A stretch of DNA of 64,000 nucleotides from Brevibacillus reuszeri (GCF_002897295.1 NZ_BEXF01000003.1:186001-250000); one strand, 5' to 3'. Counted from the stretch's first letter, positions 9,127 through 17,246 are shown. Notes: a model not told the origin generated them from the sequence alone. Numbers and translations are program-made.

Positions 9127-9203
9127 TGGTCGGAATGCAGGGATTCGAACCCTGGACCTCACCCACCCCAAGGGTGCGCGCTACCGGGCTGCGCCACATC
9201 CCG
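9127..9203 (-). tRNA. tRNA-Pro, anticodon GGG
   Basis: Folds as a complete cloverleaf of 73 bases plus encoded ACCA: acceptor CGGGATG/CATTCCG, D-stem GCGC/GCGC with loop AGCCCGGTA, anticodon stem CACCC/GGGTG with loop TTGGGGT, five-base variable loop AGGTC, T-stem CAGGG/CCCTG with loop TTCGAAT. Anticodon is GGG, reading CCC and CCU proline codons. It stands alone, followed by its own terminator. Confidence 0.97.
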
Positions 9204-9401
9204 ACGTCTTCACATTGAAGTGAAAGGGAAACCAAAATTTCAAGGTCCGAGTGACCGTTTTTCATTCAGCAATGAAACCGTTCTCTTCTCCTATGCGCTC
9301 AATTATACAGTACGTTAGCCCACCCTCGCAAGAGTAAAAAGCGAATTTTTGCCAATCATTTTTCCTCAGTGGGGCTTAGGTTTGTAGCTTCCCACAAGCG
9401 A

Positions 9402-9456
9402 AAGTAGATCTCTTTTGGCATGTACGAAAGAAACAGCTAGCTAAAGAGATCTACTT
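9402..9456. repeat. 14-bp perfect inverted repeat with 27-base spacer
   Basis: Left arm AAGTAGATCTCTTT (9402-9415) and right arm AAAGAGATCTACTT (9443-9456) are exact reverse complements. No T-run follows on either strand, so it is not a classic terminator. It lies between the stop of the 9489 gene and the tRNA-Pro promoter region. The rest of the 285-base gap has no visible gene. Confidence 0.8.
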
Positions 9457-9488
9457 ATGCCTTCCTGGGCTCTCGTCCGGATAACGCG

Positions 9489-10223
9489 CTATTTTAACAA
9501 TGCATTTCCGAAAAACACATTCATTTTAGACTTCGTCTCACCAGAAACCATACGCGGTTCGAGTTGCAACGTCTTGACTCCAGCAACATTCACCTTTACT
9601 AGCTGACTTTGCCCAGCCTTCATCCGTGGACTTTCGTGAAGTACTTTTCCGTCACCAATGATCCTCCAGATGATTTCTCCCTGTTTATTTGGTGACTGAT
9701 CGTCAATAGCAACAACACCAGAGAGCTCCTTGTACTTTCCACCTAGCTCAAACTTGAAAACCTGTCTCGTCGAATTGCTAAATTTATCTGTTGCTATACT
9801 TGTGATCGAGCTGTAACCCACACCATGAGAATATACAGTCCCTCCTGCAGAAAATACGCCCTTTTCCCAGTTATCAACAACAGAGTTGGCATGCTTGAGC
9901 CCGTATGTCATGTCGTACTTTAACGATGACAATCTCGTTTCGCTTCCGGTTCCTGCAGCAGGTCCTCCGATGGTTACTGTACTAGCGCTTGCATCCCAAG
10001 AAACCTTTTTCCCTGCCGCTTCCCCGACAAATGCTACCGGTGCATAGGGTACGCCATTATATAAAAAAGCATCGTTTGTCTCACGCAGCTTGCCATCTAC
10101 CATAAATTTGATTGGCTGCATCGTAACAGGGATGGACCCCGTTGCCGCCAAGGCTATACCCGAAAAAAAGATCGACCCTAAGAAAAATCCAGACACAAAA
10201 CCGAATTTGGACTTCTTCACCAT
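9489..10223 (-). CDS. secreted stalk-domain / NPCBM-like carbohydrate-binding protein
   Basis: A 244-residue exported protein of unknown exact role. The first 28 residues are a signal peptide (KKSKFGFVSGFFLGSIFFSG...ALA). Residues about 30-90 look like the copper-amine-oxidase N-terminal-like stalk domain (IKFMVDGKLRETNDAFLYNGVPYAPVAFV...WDASASTVTI). Residues about 105-244 resemble an NPCBM/NEW2-type beta-sandwich (VYSHGVGYSSIT, FKFELGGKYKELSGVVAIDD, LQLEP). Such proteins bind cell-wall or sugar polymers. The ATG at 10223 follows GGAGGAG. It has its own extended -10 promoter. Confidence 0.8.
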   Translation of the reverse strand: MVKKSKFGFVSGFFLGSIFFSGIALAATGSIPVTMQPIKFMVDGKLRETNDAFLYNGVPYAPVAFVGEAAGKKVSWDASASTVTIGGPAAGTGSETRLSSLKYDMTYGLKHANSVVDNWEKGVFSAGGTVYSHGVGYSSITSIATDKFSNSTRQVFKFELGGKYKELSGVVAIDDQSPNKQGEIIWRIIGDGKVLHESPRMKAGQSQLVKVNVAGVKTLQLEPRMVSGETKSKMNVFFGNALLK

Positions 10224-10257
10224 ATGAGCTCTCCTCCGAAATACAGAATATCCCAAA

Positions 10258-10266
10258 ATTATAGCA
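10258..10266 (-). promoter_or_regulatory. extended -10 promoter for the 9489-10223 gene
   Basis: TGC followed by a perfect TATAAT on the minus strand, about 35 bases upstream of the ATG. No good -35 at 17 bases; a TTGGCA lies 21 bases upstream. Confidence 0.5.
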
Positions 10267-10364
10267 GTACTTCCTTAATTCGGGTGCCAACTTAGTTACT
10301 ATTTTTGCTCACATGTTCCAGGACTTTATTATCAGATTAGTCAGTTCTTTTCCTCCTGCAAAAG

Positions 10365-10401
10365 AAAAAGCCGATCGCAAAGGTAAGCGATCAGCTTTTT
10401 A
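10365..10401 (-). terminator. rho-independent terminator after folE
   Basis: AAAAGCTGATCGC / GCGATCGGCTTTTT stem (one mismatch) with an 8-base loop and T-run on the minus strand, starting directly after the folE stop. Confidence 0.88.
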
Positions 10402-10965
10402 CTAAGAACGAATCAGGCTAAATACTTCTGCACGGGATGCTGGATCATTTTCAAACACGCCTCGTACAGCAGACGTGATGGTTTTGGAGCCTGGCTTCTT
10501 CACTCCGCGCATCGTCATGCACATGTGCTCAGCCTCTACGACAACGACTACCCCATGCGGGTCCAGCTTGCTGACGATAGCATCTGCCACGGTGGTTGTG
10601 ATTCTTTCTTGCAATTGCGGACGTCGTGCTACCGTATCAACAGCACGCGCCAGCTTGCTCAGTCCGACTACACGGCCACCCTTTGGGATGTACGCAACAT
10701 GGGCTTTTCCAAAGAACGGGACAAGATGATGCTCGCACATGGAGTAGAACGGAATGTCTTTGACCAGAACCATCTCTTCATGATCCTCGCTAAACACCGT
10801 TTCAAAATATTTTTGTTCGTCTATGTGCATGCCTTCAAAAACTTCGGCGTACATTTTTGCTACACGCTTAGGAGTATCGAGCAAGCCTTCACGATCTGGA
10901 TCTTCCCCGACTGCTTCCAAAATCATTCGAACCGCTTGCTTAATTTTATCCAAATCAACGTTCAT
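10402..10965 (-). CDS. folE: GTP cyclohydrolase I
   Basis: First enzyme of tetrahydrofolate synthesis; turns GTP into dihydroneopterin triphosphate. The 187-residue protein has the zinc and active-site motif [21 protein letters not shown] near residue 74 and GLSKLAR near 99, and a second cysteine motif HMCMTMRGV near 148. The ATG at 10965 follows AGGAGG. It corresponds to Bacillus subtilis mtrA, normally co-transcribed with mtrB; here a terminator directly follows, so the two are uncoupled. Confidence 0.97.
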   Translation of the reverse strand: MNVDLDKIKQAVRMILEAVGEDPDREGLLDTPKRVAKMYAEVFEGMHIDEQKYFETVFSEDHEEMVLVKDIPFYSMCEHHLVPFFGKAHVAYIPKGGRVVGLSKLARAVDTVARRPQLQERITTTVADAIVSKLDPHGVVVVVEAEHMCMTMRGVKKPGSKTITSAVRGVFENDPASRAEVFSLIRS

Positions 10966-11136
10966 TCTTGTACCTCCTACTTAATGGCTTACCACTTTTG
11001 CAAGCCTTGTGGTACGCCAAATCCTTGTACCTGTCTGGCGATTCTCTCAACAGGCGAAACATGCTCATCTTATCACACTGGATACAAAAAAACAAAAAGA
11101 TCTGACAAGATTTTCTTCTTGAAGTGTATATAAGCA

Positions 11137-11174
11137 GAAAAAAACCCACATTGAGACAATGTGGATTTTTTTAT
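11137..11174 (-). terminator. rho-independent terminator after hbs
   Basis: CCACATTG / CAATGTGG stem with a short loop, followed by a T-run on the minus strand (and A/T runs on both sides), 29 bases after the hbs stop. Confidence 0.9.
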
Positions 11175-11202
11175 GTAAGTGCTTCGTTCGCAATCGTAAC
11201 GA

Positions 11203-11475
11203 TTACTTAATGGAGTCTTTGAGTTGCTTTCCTGGTTTGAAAGCAGGTACTTTGCTGGAAGCGATTTCGATCTCTTCACCAGTTTGTGGGTTACGACCTT
11301 TACGAGCCGCGCGCTCACGAACTTCGAAGTTACCAAAGCCGATCAGTTGGACTTTATCACCAGTTTTGAGAGCATCAGCAATTGCGTCGAGAACCGCATC
11401 AACCGCTTTGGTTGCATCTTTCTTGGTGAGCTCAGTGGTTTCAGCCACTTTTGCAATCAGTTCTGTTTTGTTCAT
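11203..11475 (-). CDS. hbs: DNA-binding protein HU
   Basis: Small nucleoid protein that bends and compacts DNA as a dimer. The 90-residue sequence [12 protein letters not shown]... has the HU signature [21 protein letters not shown] with the DNA-intercalating proline (RNPQTG, about residue 63). The ATG follows GGGAGGTG. Flanked by terminators on both sides, so it is probably a single-gene transcript, usual for this abundant protein. Same neighbours (spoIVA, folE) as in Bacillus subtilis. Confidence 0.97.
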   Translation of the reverse strand: MNKTELIAKVAETTELTKKDATKAVDAVLDAIADALKTGDKVQLIGFGNFEVRERAARKGRNPQTGEEIEIASSKVPAFKPGKQLKDSIK

Positions 11476-11642
11476 TCTTGTTCACCTCCCCTCAAAGAAC
11501 ACCAAGTCCTAGCTATTATTTTTCTTAACCGAAACGAAGCATTTTATACACGATTGGTTGTTTTTACCGATCTGACAAGCTTATAGTAATACACCGATTT
11601 CTTAAATTCAAGCCCTTCCTGTCGAAATAAAACGAAATACAA

Positions 11643-11677
11643 GAAAAAAAGGCTTCCCGTCACGGCGGGAGCCCCTT
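11643..11677 (-). terminator. rho-independent terminator after spoIVA
   Basis: GGCTCCCG / CGGGAAGCC stem (one mismatch) with CCGTGA loop and a T7 run on the minus strand. Confidence 0.88.
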
Positions 11678-11713
11678 CTGAACTCGCTATTCTTAGGACT
11701 TTTTACCTAGTCC

Positions 11714-13195
11714 TTAGAGTATAATGGCAATCAGTCCACCTGAACCTTCGTTGATGATACGTCCCAAGGTTTCTTGCAGTTTGTAACGTGCGTTGTCTGG
11801 CATCATCGTGATTTTTGCCTGAATACCCTCTCTCACGATGGAATGGAGGGAGCGACCGAAGATGTCCGAATTCCAGATGGATAATGGATCTTTATCAAAG
11901 TCTTGCATCAGATAGCGGACGAGCTCTTCGCTCTGCTTTTCGGTGCCGATAATCGGAGCGAATTCGGACTCGACATCTACACGAATCATATGGATGGATG
12001 GTGCAGTCGCCTTTAGCCTTACCCCAAAGCGTGGCCCTTGACGGATCAGCTCAGGTTCGTCCAAGGTCATTTCATGCAACGACGGAGCAGCTATTCCGTA
12101 GCCTGTACTCCGAACCATGTGCAAAGCCTCTGCCACTTGATCGTACTCTCGTTTGGCATGGGCAAATTCTTGCATGATTTTCAACAGATGGTCTTTTCCA
12201 TTGATTTCAACACCCACAATTTCCATCAGGATGCGATCGTACAATTCGTCTGGCGCATAGAGATCAATCTCCGCAATCCCTTGCCCCATATGCATTCCTG
12301 CGAGGGACGCACGCTCTACGAAGTCATAATCATTGAAGAAGCCGACGACGCGGTCCACGTCGCGTAACCGACGAATATCCTGCACGGTTTCACGTACGGC
12401 TTCTTCATAATTCTGACGGAGCCAGTGTCCATTCTCAAGGACCATTACCCAGCTTGGCAAATTTACGTTTACCTCATGTACCGGGAATTCAAACAGCACT
12501 TCCCTCATGAGCAGAAGCACTTCTTGCTCGGTCATTTGATCCACTGACAGGGCAACTACTGGAACATCGTATTTTTCTTGAAGCTGTAGGCGCAGGTTTT
12601 GTGCTTCGTCTGAGCGTGGGCGTGTAGAGTTGACGACGATCACAAAAGGCTTTCCTACTTCCTTCAGCTCACCTACGACTCTCTCTTCCGCATCGATGTA
12701 TCCTACGCGCGGTATTTCAGCGATGCTGCCGTCTGTTGTCACGACAATGCCAATGGTGGAGTGTTCTTGGATTACCTTGCGCGTACCTACCTCAGCAGCT
12801 TCCTCAAACGGGACAGGCTCCTCATACCACGGTGTATTCACCATGCGAGGGCCATTATCATCCTCGAAGCCTTTCGCTCCTTGTACTGTATAACCGACGC
12901 AGTCAACGAGGCGAACGTTGATGCTGAGTCCTTCGGTTACGTGTACATTGACGGCCTGGTTAGGAACAAATTTTGGTTCTGTCGTCATGATTGTTCGGCC
13001 CGAAGCACTCTGCGGCAATTCGTCCGTGGCGCGTATCCGCTCAGCTTCTGACTGGATATTCGGGATGACGACCTGCTCCATAAACCGCTTAATAAAGGTC
13101 GATTTTCCCGTACGAACCGGGCCAACGACACCTAGGTAGATGTCTCCGCCCGTCCGTTCGGCAATGTCTTTAAAGATATCGACTCGTTCCACCAT
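11714..13195 (-). CDS. spoIVA: stage IV sporulation protein A, spore coat morphogenetic ATPase
   Basis: Mother-cell ATPase that polymerises on the forespore surface and forms the base layer of the coat. The 493-residue protein has the Walker A motif GVVGPVRTGKSTFIKRF near residue 23, a DCVGYTVQG segment that corresponds to the switch region, and the highly conserved C-terminal end GGLIAIIL that anchors it via SpoVM. The ATG follows GGAGG by six bases. In sporulating species it is driven by sigma-E; I could not find a convincing sigma-E promoter by eye. Full length. Confidence 0.98.
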   Translation of the reverse strand: MVERVDIFKDIAERTGGDIYLGVVGPVRTGKSTFIKRFMEQVVIPNIQSEAERIRATDELPQSASGRTIMTTEPKFVPNQAVNVHVTEGLSINVRLVDCVGYTVQGAKGFEDDNGPRMVNTPWYEEPVPFEEAAEVGTRKVIQEHSTIGIVVTTDGSIAEIPRVGYIDAEERVVGELKEVGKPFVIVVNSTRPRSDEAQNLRLQLQEKYDVPVVALSVDQMTEQEVLLLMREVLFEFPVHEVNVNLPSWVMVLENGHWLRQNYEEAVRETVQDIRRLRDVDRVVGFFNDYDFVERASLAGMHMGQGIAEIDLYAPDELYDRILMEIVGVEINGKDHLLKIMQEFAHAKREYDQVAEALHMVRSTGYGIAAPSLHEMTLDEPELIRQGPRFGVRLKATAPSIHMIRVDVESEFAPIIGTEKQSEELVRYLMQDFDKDPLSIWNSDIFGRSLHSIVREGIQAKITMMPDNARYKLQETLGRIINEGSGGLIAIIL

Positions 13196-13334
13196 CGATG
13201 ACCTCCTTCTATTTGTCTATTTTTACACTATGACCGTTTTTCCGAATTATCCCTGACCGCCAGTATTTTCGTAGGGAATCTCGTACTAGTTTCGTGGACA
13301 GTACAAATATATGTATTTTTGGGATAACTAGAAC

Positions 13335-13364
13335 AAAAAAAACGACTCTCCATGAGTCGTTTTT
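13335..13364. terminator. rho-independent terminator after the YphF-like gene
   Basis: AACGACTC / GAGTCGTT stem with TCCAT loop, A8 on one side and T5 on the other, so usable on both strands; placed between the lipoprotein gene and spoIVA. Confidence 0.85.
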
Positions 13365-13458
13365 CTCTTTTCCCATATACGCTTTATATGCCCGACCCCT
13401 TGTGAATTCGGGCGCATGGAAGCTTCCCGCTCATGCGGATGTCTCGATTGTGGCTTGT

Positions 13459-14184
13459 TTACAATTTCAGCAATTTTGGTTCCCCATCGACCAGCTCATA
13501 CGGAAAGGACTTCGCTGGCACAAACATGGACTCTCGTGCTAGTACATAACGTGGATCTGTATTGGGTGGCACGGTCACTTTTGACTCACGAAGCATCGTG
13601 GCGATATCGGCCCCGTAGTCGATCCCTACCTGGCCCTGTGCGTTCATCACCAGCGGCAACAGATAGTTCCCCATCGTGGATTGCACCTGCCACGCCTTTG
13701 CGCCAATTTCCGCGTGGTCAATGGAATAATAACCGTTCCCTAAATCAGCTTGGATCGGCAATTTATTAAAATAGTTGCGATAGCGATCAACCGCGCTCTG
13801 AACATCAGCAACCGTACTGACTGCTCCCAAATGAATCAGCTTTGCTGTTGGCTTCGTTTCCACATCAATCAAGACATACTTGAATACCCCGCCTTTTTCA
13901 AAGGCATTTCCAGGTACGTCCGGCATGTATTTCGGAATCATTTTACGGAATTCAATCTCGTATTTCTCAAAAATAGGAGTATCCAATGGCTTTGTTACGA
14001 TAGGTAAAACTTGCGTATCCTTTTGAAATTGCTCAATTGCTTTTTGGGTCGCATCTAGAAAAAACGTACTTGGAACCTGATTTTCTGCTTTTCGTTCATC
14101 CGGATACATACAGCCTGATAGAATAACGGTCAAGACTGTAATACTAATAACCAGATTGAACGTTTTACGCCATGATTGCAACAT
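13459..14184 (-). CDS. YphF-like sporulation-locus lipoprotein
   Basis: Predicted lipoprotein of 241 residues: basic start, hydrophobic segment, then lipobox LTVILSGC (Cys near residue 24). The remaining sequence has no catalytic motif I recognise. Position next to spoIVA matches the Bacillus subtilis putative lipoprotein gene yphF, and the length is similar; that assignment rests on synteny. The ATG at 14184 has an AGAGGTG site about 12 bases upstream. It overlaps no neighbour, but lies 17 bases after the first ferredoxin gene, so probably in the same operon. Confidence 0.72.
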   Translation of the reverse strand: MLQSWRKTFNLVISITVLTVILSGCMYPDERKAENQVPSTFFLDATQKAIEQFQKDTQVLPIVTKPLDTPIFEKYEIEFRKMIPKYMPDVPGNAFEKGGVFKYVLIDVETKPTAKLIHLGAVSTVADVQSAVDRYRNYFNKLPIQADLGNGYYSIDHAEIGAKAWQVQSTMGNYLLPLVMNAQGQVGIDYGADIATMLRESKVTVPPNTDPRYVLARESMFVPAKSFPYELVDGEPKLLKL

Positions 14185-14201
14185 GCTGTTTTCCACACCT
14201 C

Positions 14202-14549
14202 TTAGTCCCATTCTTCATTTTCCTTGCGCTGACGTTCCAAAGCAGCCTGTACGACTGATTTCAAACGGTTTTCGGGTATACGGATCGTACAATCCTTTTC
14301 CGTTGCCTTTGCCTGACATCCGAGGCGTATGCCTTTGACCAGATCCTGTTCAGGCAGCTTGCGCACTTCGAGAGCACTTGGATTTGACAGCTCTCCACTT
14401 TCCAGGATTACACGGCACATGAGGCAGGAGGCATGTCCACCACATCTCTGCGGGATTACGACTCTCGCCGCTGCAGCCGTACTCACAAGCGTTTGTCCTG
14501 CTCGCGCCTTCATACTCTTGCCACTTGGCAAAAACGTTACTTTTCCCAT
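14202..14549 (-). CDS. plant-type [2Fe-2S] ferredoxin
   Basis: Small electron carrier of 115 residues. The cluster ligands are seen in RCGGHASCLMCRV (three cysteines, C-x5-C-x2-C, about residues 36-45) and the distal GCQA cysteine near 78. A charged C-terminal tail (ALERQRKENEEWD) extends beyond the fold. The ATG follows AGGAG. It is preceded 15 bases upstream by a second ferredoxin gene of the same family. The partner reductase is not in the window; function is unknown. Confidence 0.88.
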   Translation of the reverse strand: MGKVTFLPSGKSMKARAGQTLVSTAAAARVVIPQRCGGHASCLMCRVILESGELSNPSALEVRKLPEQDLVKGIRLGCQAKATEKDCTIRIPENRLKSVVQAALERQRKENEEWD

Positions 14550-14564
14550 AATCGCTCGCTCCTG

Positions 14565-14861
14565 TCAATACGGCCGATGAGTGAGCGTTACATCTCCCTC
14601 CGAAACAATTTGGATCTGGCAGCCTAGACGAAAGCCTTCAGCCCGTTCCGCCTTGCGCAGACGCAATTTCTCTTCGGCAGTTACTTCGTTCAAGTATTCA
14701 GCTCCACCTACTACCAGCGTCCGACACTGTGCGCATACGCCCCGCTGGCATGCATGTCCCCAAGGCACCTTGTTTTTTTTGGCAATCGTAACAATCGTTT
14801 GATTCATCTCGACTGGCAATTCATGTGTACCCGCACGCGTATGTAAAGTTAATTGTGGCAT
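14565..14861 (-). CDS. plant-type [2Fe-2S] ferredoxin (second copy)
   Basis: 98-residue ferredoxin. Ligands are visible in ACQRGVCAQCRTL (C-x4-C-x2-C, about residues 38-46) and the distal LGCQI near 81. It shares only fold-level similarity with the neighbouring ferredoxin, so the two are probably not a recent duplication. The ATG follows AAGGAG. It lies 12 bases downstream of the small membrane protein gene, so the three form an operon read from the promoter near 15110. Confidence 0.88.
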   Translation of the reverse strand: MPQLTLHTRAGTHELPVEMNQTIVTIAKKNKVPWGHACQRGVCAQCRTLVVGGAEYLNEVTAEEKLRLRKAERAEGFRLGCQIQIVSEGDVTLTHRPY

Positions 14862-14873
14862 TTTTCGCTCTCC

Positions 14874-15062
14874 TTATACAAATATCACAATCAAAATCAT
14901 CACAAACACCGCTATTAACAGCAAAAAAGCGATTGTTTTTACTAGAAAACGCAATAGTGCATTGGTCATTTTTCGTGCAAAGATCATGAGTAAATTACAG
15001 ACGAACATCAGGCCGATAGCCAGCAAGGAGATGTTCATCTTGGTCATAGGATCAATATACAT
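14874..15062 (-). CDS. small two-segment membrane protein, YphE-like by position
   Basis: 62-residue protein with two hydrophobic stretches (about residues 9-25 and 37-62) and little else. Its size and position match the small Bacillus subtilis gene yphE, but sequence identity cannot be judged here. The start is uncertain: ATG at 15062 has an AAAGGATG site 14 bases away, which is long; later ATGs have none. A promoter at 15096-15123 rules out the far longer upstream frame. Confidence 0.6.
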   Translation of the reverse strand: MYIDPMTKMNISLLAIGLMFVCNLLMIFARKMTNALLRFLVKTIAFLLLIAVFVMILIVIFV

Positions 15063-15095
15063 CGGGATTGCAGCATCCTTTGCATTTTTTGCTTC

Positions 15096-15123
15096 ATTAT
15101 ACCATATTTCGTAAGCCTGTCGC
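15096..15123 (-). promoter_or_regulatory. extended -10 promoter for the membrane protein/ferredoxin operon
   Basis: GCGACA, a 16-base spacer, then TGG plus a perfect TATAAT on the minus strand. It is placed about 34 bases upstream of the likely start codon. Confidence 0.65.
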
Positions 15124-15199
15124 CTGACGCCCTTCGAACCTCCTACTGGACATTCGCATAGACTATCGTGATGAAGAACGCCCATTGGAGGGATGGAAG

Positions 15200-15712
15200 T
15201 TGAGCAACAAAACCAATAACCGGAAATGGCGGAATCCTTATGCTCCCATACCCAGCAAAAAACTAACGGATCAGGTGCAGGACGTCTCACTTGCTGTCAC
15301 GCCAAAAAAACTGCTCCCTGCGGTTGACCTGCGTACATCCGTATCCAAAATGCGCAGTAATATCAAAGGGATCAGCACGACTATTCGGCAAGTAGAGGAA
15401 ACCATGGACACCCTGTACGGTGCGATGGAGATGTTTGAAAATCTGGGGAAACGTACACCGGAGCCGGCAGTAGCTACTGAAAAGCCCGCCTCCAAACGTA
15501 AAGCAAGTGCAAGTGCAAGTACAAATGCAAGTGCAGAGGCAGAGAAAACTGTCGAGCAAGCATCTGAAACAGAGTCAGGTGGCGGCAGCAACCCGCTGGC
15601 CAATATTGATATCGGTCAGCTGCTAGGCCTACTTCAATCTCCACTCGTACAAAATTTATTAAGTCAGACCGTTGGCAACAACATCTCCAAGCAACGAAAA
15701 AAAGAGGGATGA
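15200..15712 (+). CDS. protein of unknown function with Ala/Ser repeat region
   Basis: Not recognised. The 170-residue product has a basic, proline-containing N-terminus, a helical middle (SKMRSNIKGISTTIRQVEETM, coiled-coil potential), a low-complexity Lys/Ala/Ser/Glu linker (about residues 92-125) and a short hydrophobic C-terminal segment IGQLLGLLQSPLVQNLL ending in a basic tail. A TTG start at 15200 lies eight bases after GGAGG; the frame also allows TTG at 15185 without a site. The layout and the neighbours (spoIVA, SpoVIF-like) suggest a spore-associated structural protein, which is inference only. Confidence 0.65.
   Translation: MSNKTNNRKWRNPYAPIPSKKLTDQVQDVSLAVTPKKLLPAVDLRTSVSKMRSNIKGISTTIRQVEETMDTLYGAMEMFENLGKRTPEPAVATEKPASKRKASASASTNASAEAEKTVEQASETESGGGSNPLANIDIGQLLGLLQSPLVQNLLSQTVGNNISKQRKKEG
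15503..15537 (+). repeat. GCAAGT hexamer tandem repeat inside the 15200 gene
   Basis: Several near-identical GCAAGT units (with one ACAAAT) encode alternating Ala-Ser. Copy-number change would be in frame. Confidence 0.8.
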
Positions 15713-15727
15713 GATCCCTCTTTTTTT
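15696..15727 (+). terminator. rho-independent terminator after the 15200 gene
   Basis: AAAAAAAGAGGGAT / ATCCCTCTTTTTTT with a GAG loop; overlaps the stop codon. Confidence 0.93.
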
Positions 15728-15831
15728 CTTGGTTCTGTAGGTCAGCCATGTCCCTGTAGAGCCATGATTGTTCCTAGTCTTACTGTATGATCGAATTACC
15801 AGCAGGTAACGGGCATAATCGCCCATTTCTG

Positions 15832-16089
15832 CTACTTCAAGAGCTTGGTTAGGGATGACATGTCATGGAGGCTGATTTCTTGATTGCGGAACATCTCAAT
15901 GATCTTGTCTTCCTTTTCGGTAGTGAGCTTCTTTCCGCTTAGAGCCGCAAGCGACTGGATGATTTGGCGCAGCTTTTCCTCGTCTTCAAAATCACTTCGC
16001 TTCACTTGACCTGCAAGCGAACGCAATTTGGCCTCATCCACCTGCTCACTTGCTTTTCCTTGTAGCTTTTTCAAAAAAAAGTTGTTCAT
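15832..16089 (-). CDS. stage VI sporulation protein F-like (SpoVIF family)
   Basis: 85-residue acidic/basic helical protein starting NNFFLKKLQGKASEQVDEAKLRSLAGQV, with FEDEEKLRQIIQSLA and KKLTTEKEDKIIEMF, a pattern I associate with the SpoVIF family that supports late coat-protein assembly. Length matches. The ATG at 16089 follows AGGAGGAGAGAGG. It stands between the 15200 gene and gpsA with gaps on both sides, likely its own transcript. Family assignment is by recall of sequence pattern. Confidence 0.75.
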   Translation of the reverse strand: MNNFFLKKLQGKASEQVDEAKLRSLAGQVKRSDFEDEEKLRQIIQSLAALSGKKLTTEKEDKIIEMFRNQEISLHDMSSLTKLLK

Positions 16090-16161
16090 ACCTCTCTCCT
16101 CCTGCTACCTAGGCTTTCACCCTATGGTATGTGCAGGAGCCTAAATGTGTGAGGCAAAAAG

Positions 16162-17190
16162 CTACGCTCCATTCGGATCGAGATAACTCATCTCGAACGT
16201 CTTACCTCTCCCCATCAATTCCTCCACGCCTTGGCGAGGCTCTTTACCCTCAAACAAGATTCCGTACAGGACGGAGGTAATCGGCATATCAACACCCTCA
16301 CGATGAGCCAGTGCAAAGGCAGCGTGTGTCGTCCGGACACCCTCTACCACCATCCCCATCTGCTCCAGCACGTCATCCAGCTTTTTGCCTTGGCCGAGCA
16401 TATAACCTGCACGCCAGTTCCGGCTGTGCTTACTGGTACACGTCACGATGAGATCTCCTACACCAGCCAGACCTGCAAAGGTAGGTGGCATGGCGCCAAG
16501 CTTCATGCCCAGGCGACTGATTTCCGCTAGGCCCCTGGTCAGCAAAGCTGCTTTGGCGTTATCACCATAGCCGAGCCCATCGGACATACCAGCACCCAAA
16601 GCAATAATGTTTTTTAACGCACCGGCAATCTCGGCACCGATCAAATCTGGGTTTGTATAGACACGGAAATTAGCATTCATCAACAAGTCCTGAGAACGTA
16701 ACATGCTCTCTTCGAACGCAGAAGAAACTACGACTGTCGTCGGTTGACGGCGAACCACTTCTTCCGCATGGCTAGGTCCAGAAAGCACAGCCAGCTTGGA
16801 TGAGATCGAAAGCGGAATCTCTTCCATGATTACCTCAGACATCCGTTTTAGACTCTCCAGCTCAAAGCCTTTTGTCGCATGAATCAGCAAGACCTCTGGA
16901 TCAAGAAACGGTATCAGCTGCCGACAAATTTGCCGCATCGCGTGAGAAGGAACCGCAAGCAAAATGACTGGCTTGCCTGTAACAGCTTCCTTTAGATCGA
17001 CCTTCGCAACAATATTGCTTGATAGATTCACTTCAGGCAAATATTTTTCATTGACGTGCTTTGTATTAATTTGTTCCGCCAGTTTAGGATCGCGTACCCA
17101 AATCGTTACTTGATGCCCGTTATCCGCCAAAACAGAAGCGAGTGCCGTTCCCCAGCTACCTGCACCTATCACGGTTACGTTTTTCTTCAA
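16162..17190 (-). CDS. gpsA: NAD(P)-dependent glycerol-3-phosphate dehydrogenase
   Basis: Reduces dihydroxyacetone phosphate to sn-glycerol 3-phosphate for phospholipid synthesis. The protein (342 residues from the chosen start) opens with the Rossmann motif VIGAGSWGTALA; it has the active-site region GALKNIIALGAGMSDGLGYGDNAKAAL near residue 190. A TTG at 17190 (LKKNVTV) sits eight bases after GGAGG and is preferred to a GTG at 17205 that lies in the site. Next gene upstream is plsY, which uses the product, so the two form a functional pair. Confidence 0.95.
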   Translation of the reverse strand: MKKNVTVIGAGSWGTALASVLADNGHQVTIWVRDPKLAEQINTKHVNEKYLPEVNLSSNIVAKVDLKEAVTGKPVILLAVPSHAMRQICRQLIPFLDPEVLLIHATKGFELESLKRMSEVIMEEIPLSISSKLAVLSGPSHAEEVVRRQPTTVVVSSAFEESMLRSQDLLMNANFRVYTNPDLIGAEIAGALKNIIALGAGMSDGLGYGDNAKAALLTRGLAEISRLGMKLGAMPPTFAGLAGVGDLIVTCTSKHSRNWRAGYMLGQGKKLDDVLEQMGMVVEGVRTTHAAFALAHREGVDMPITSVLYGILFEGKEPRQGVEELMGRGKTFEMSYLDPNGA

Positions 17191-17246
17191 TACGTCCCCC
17201 TCCACATTTCTAAATCCATTCCATAGTTATTCACGATGCCGTTATG

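Noticed and set aside
10955..11149. Short frame overlapping the folE start
   Set aside because: Overlaps the folE ribosome site, has only a weak site itself and lies where the folE promoter should be.
15503..15537. CRISPR-like array
   Set aside because: Units are six bases and lie within a coding frame; no spacers. It is a protein-coding microsatellite.
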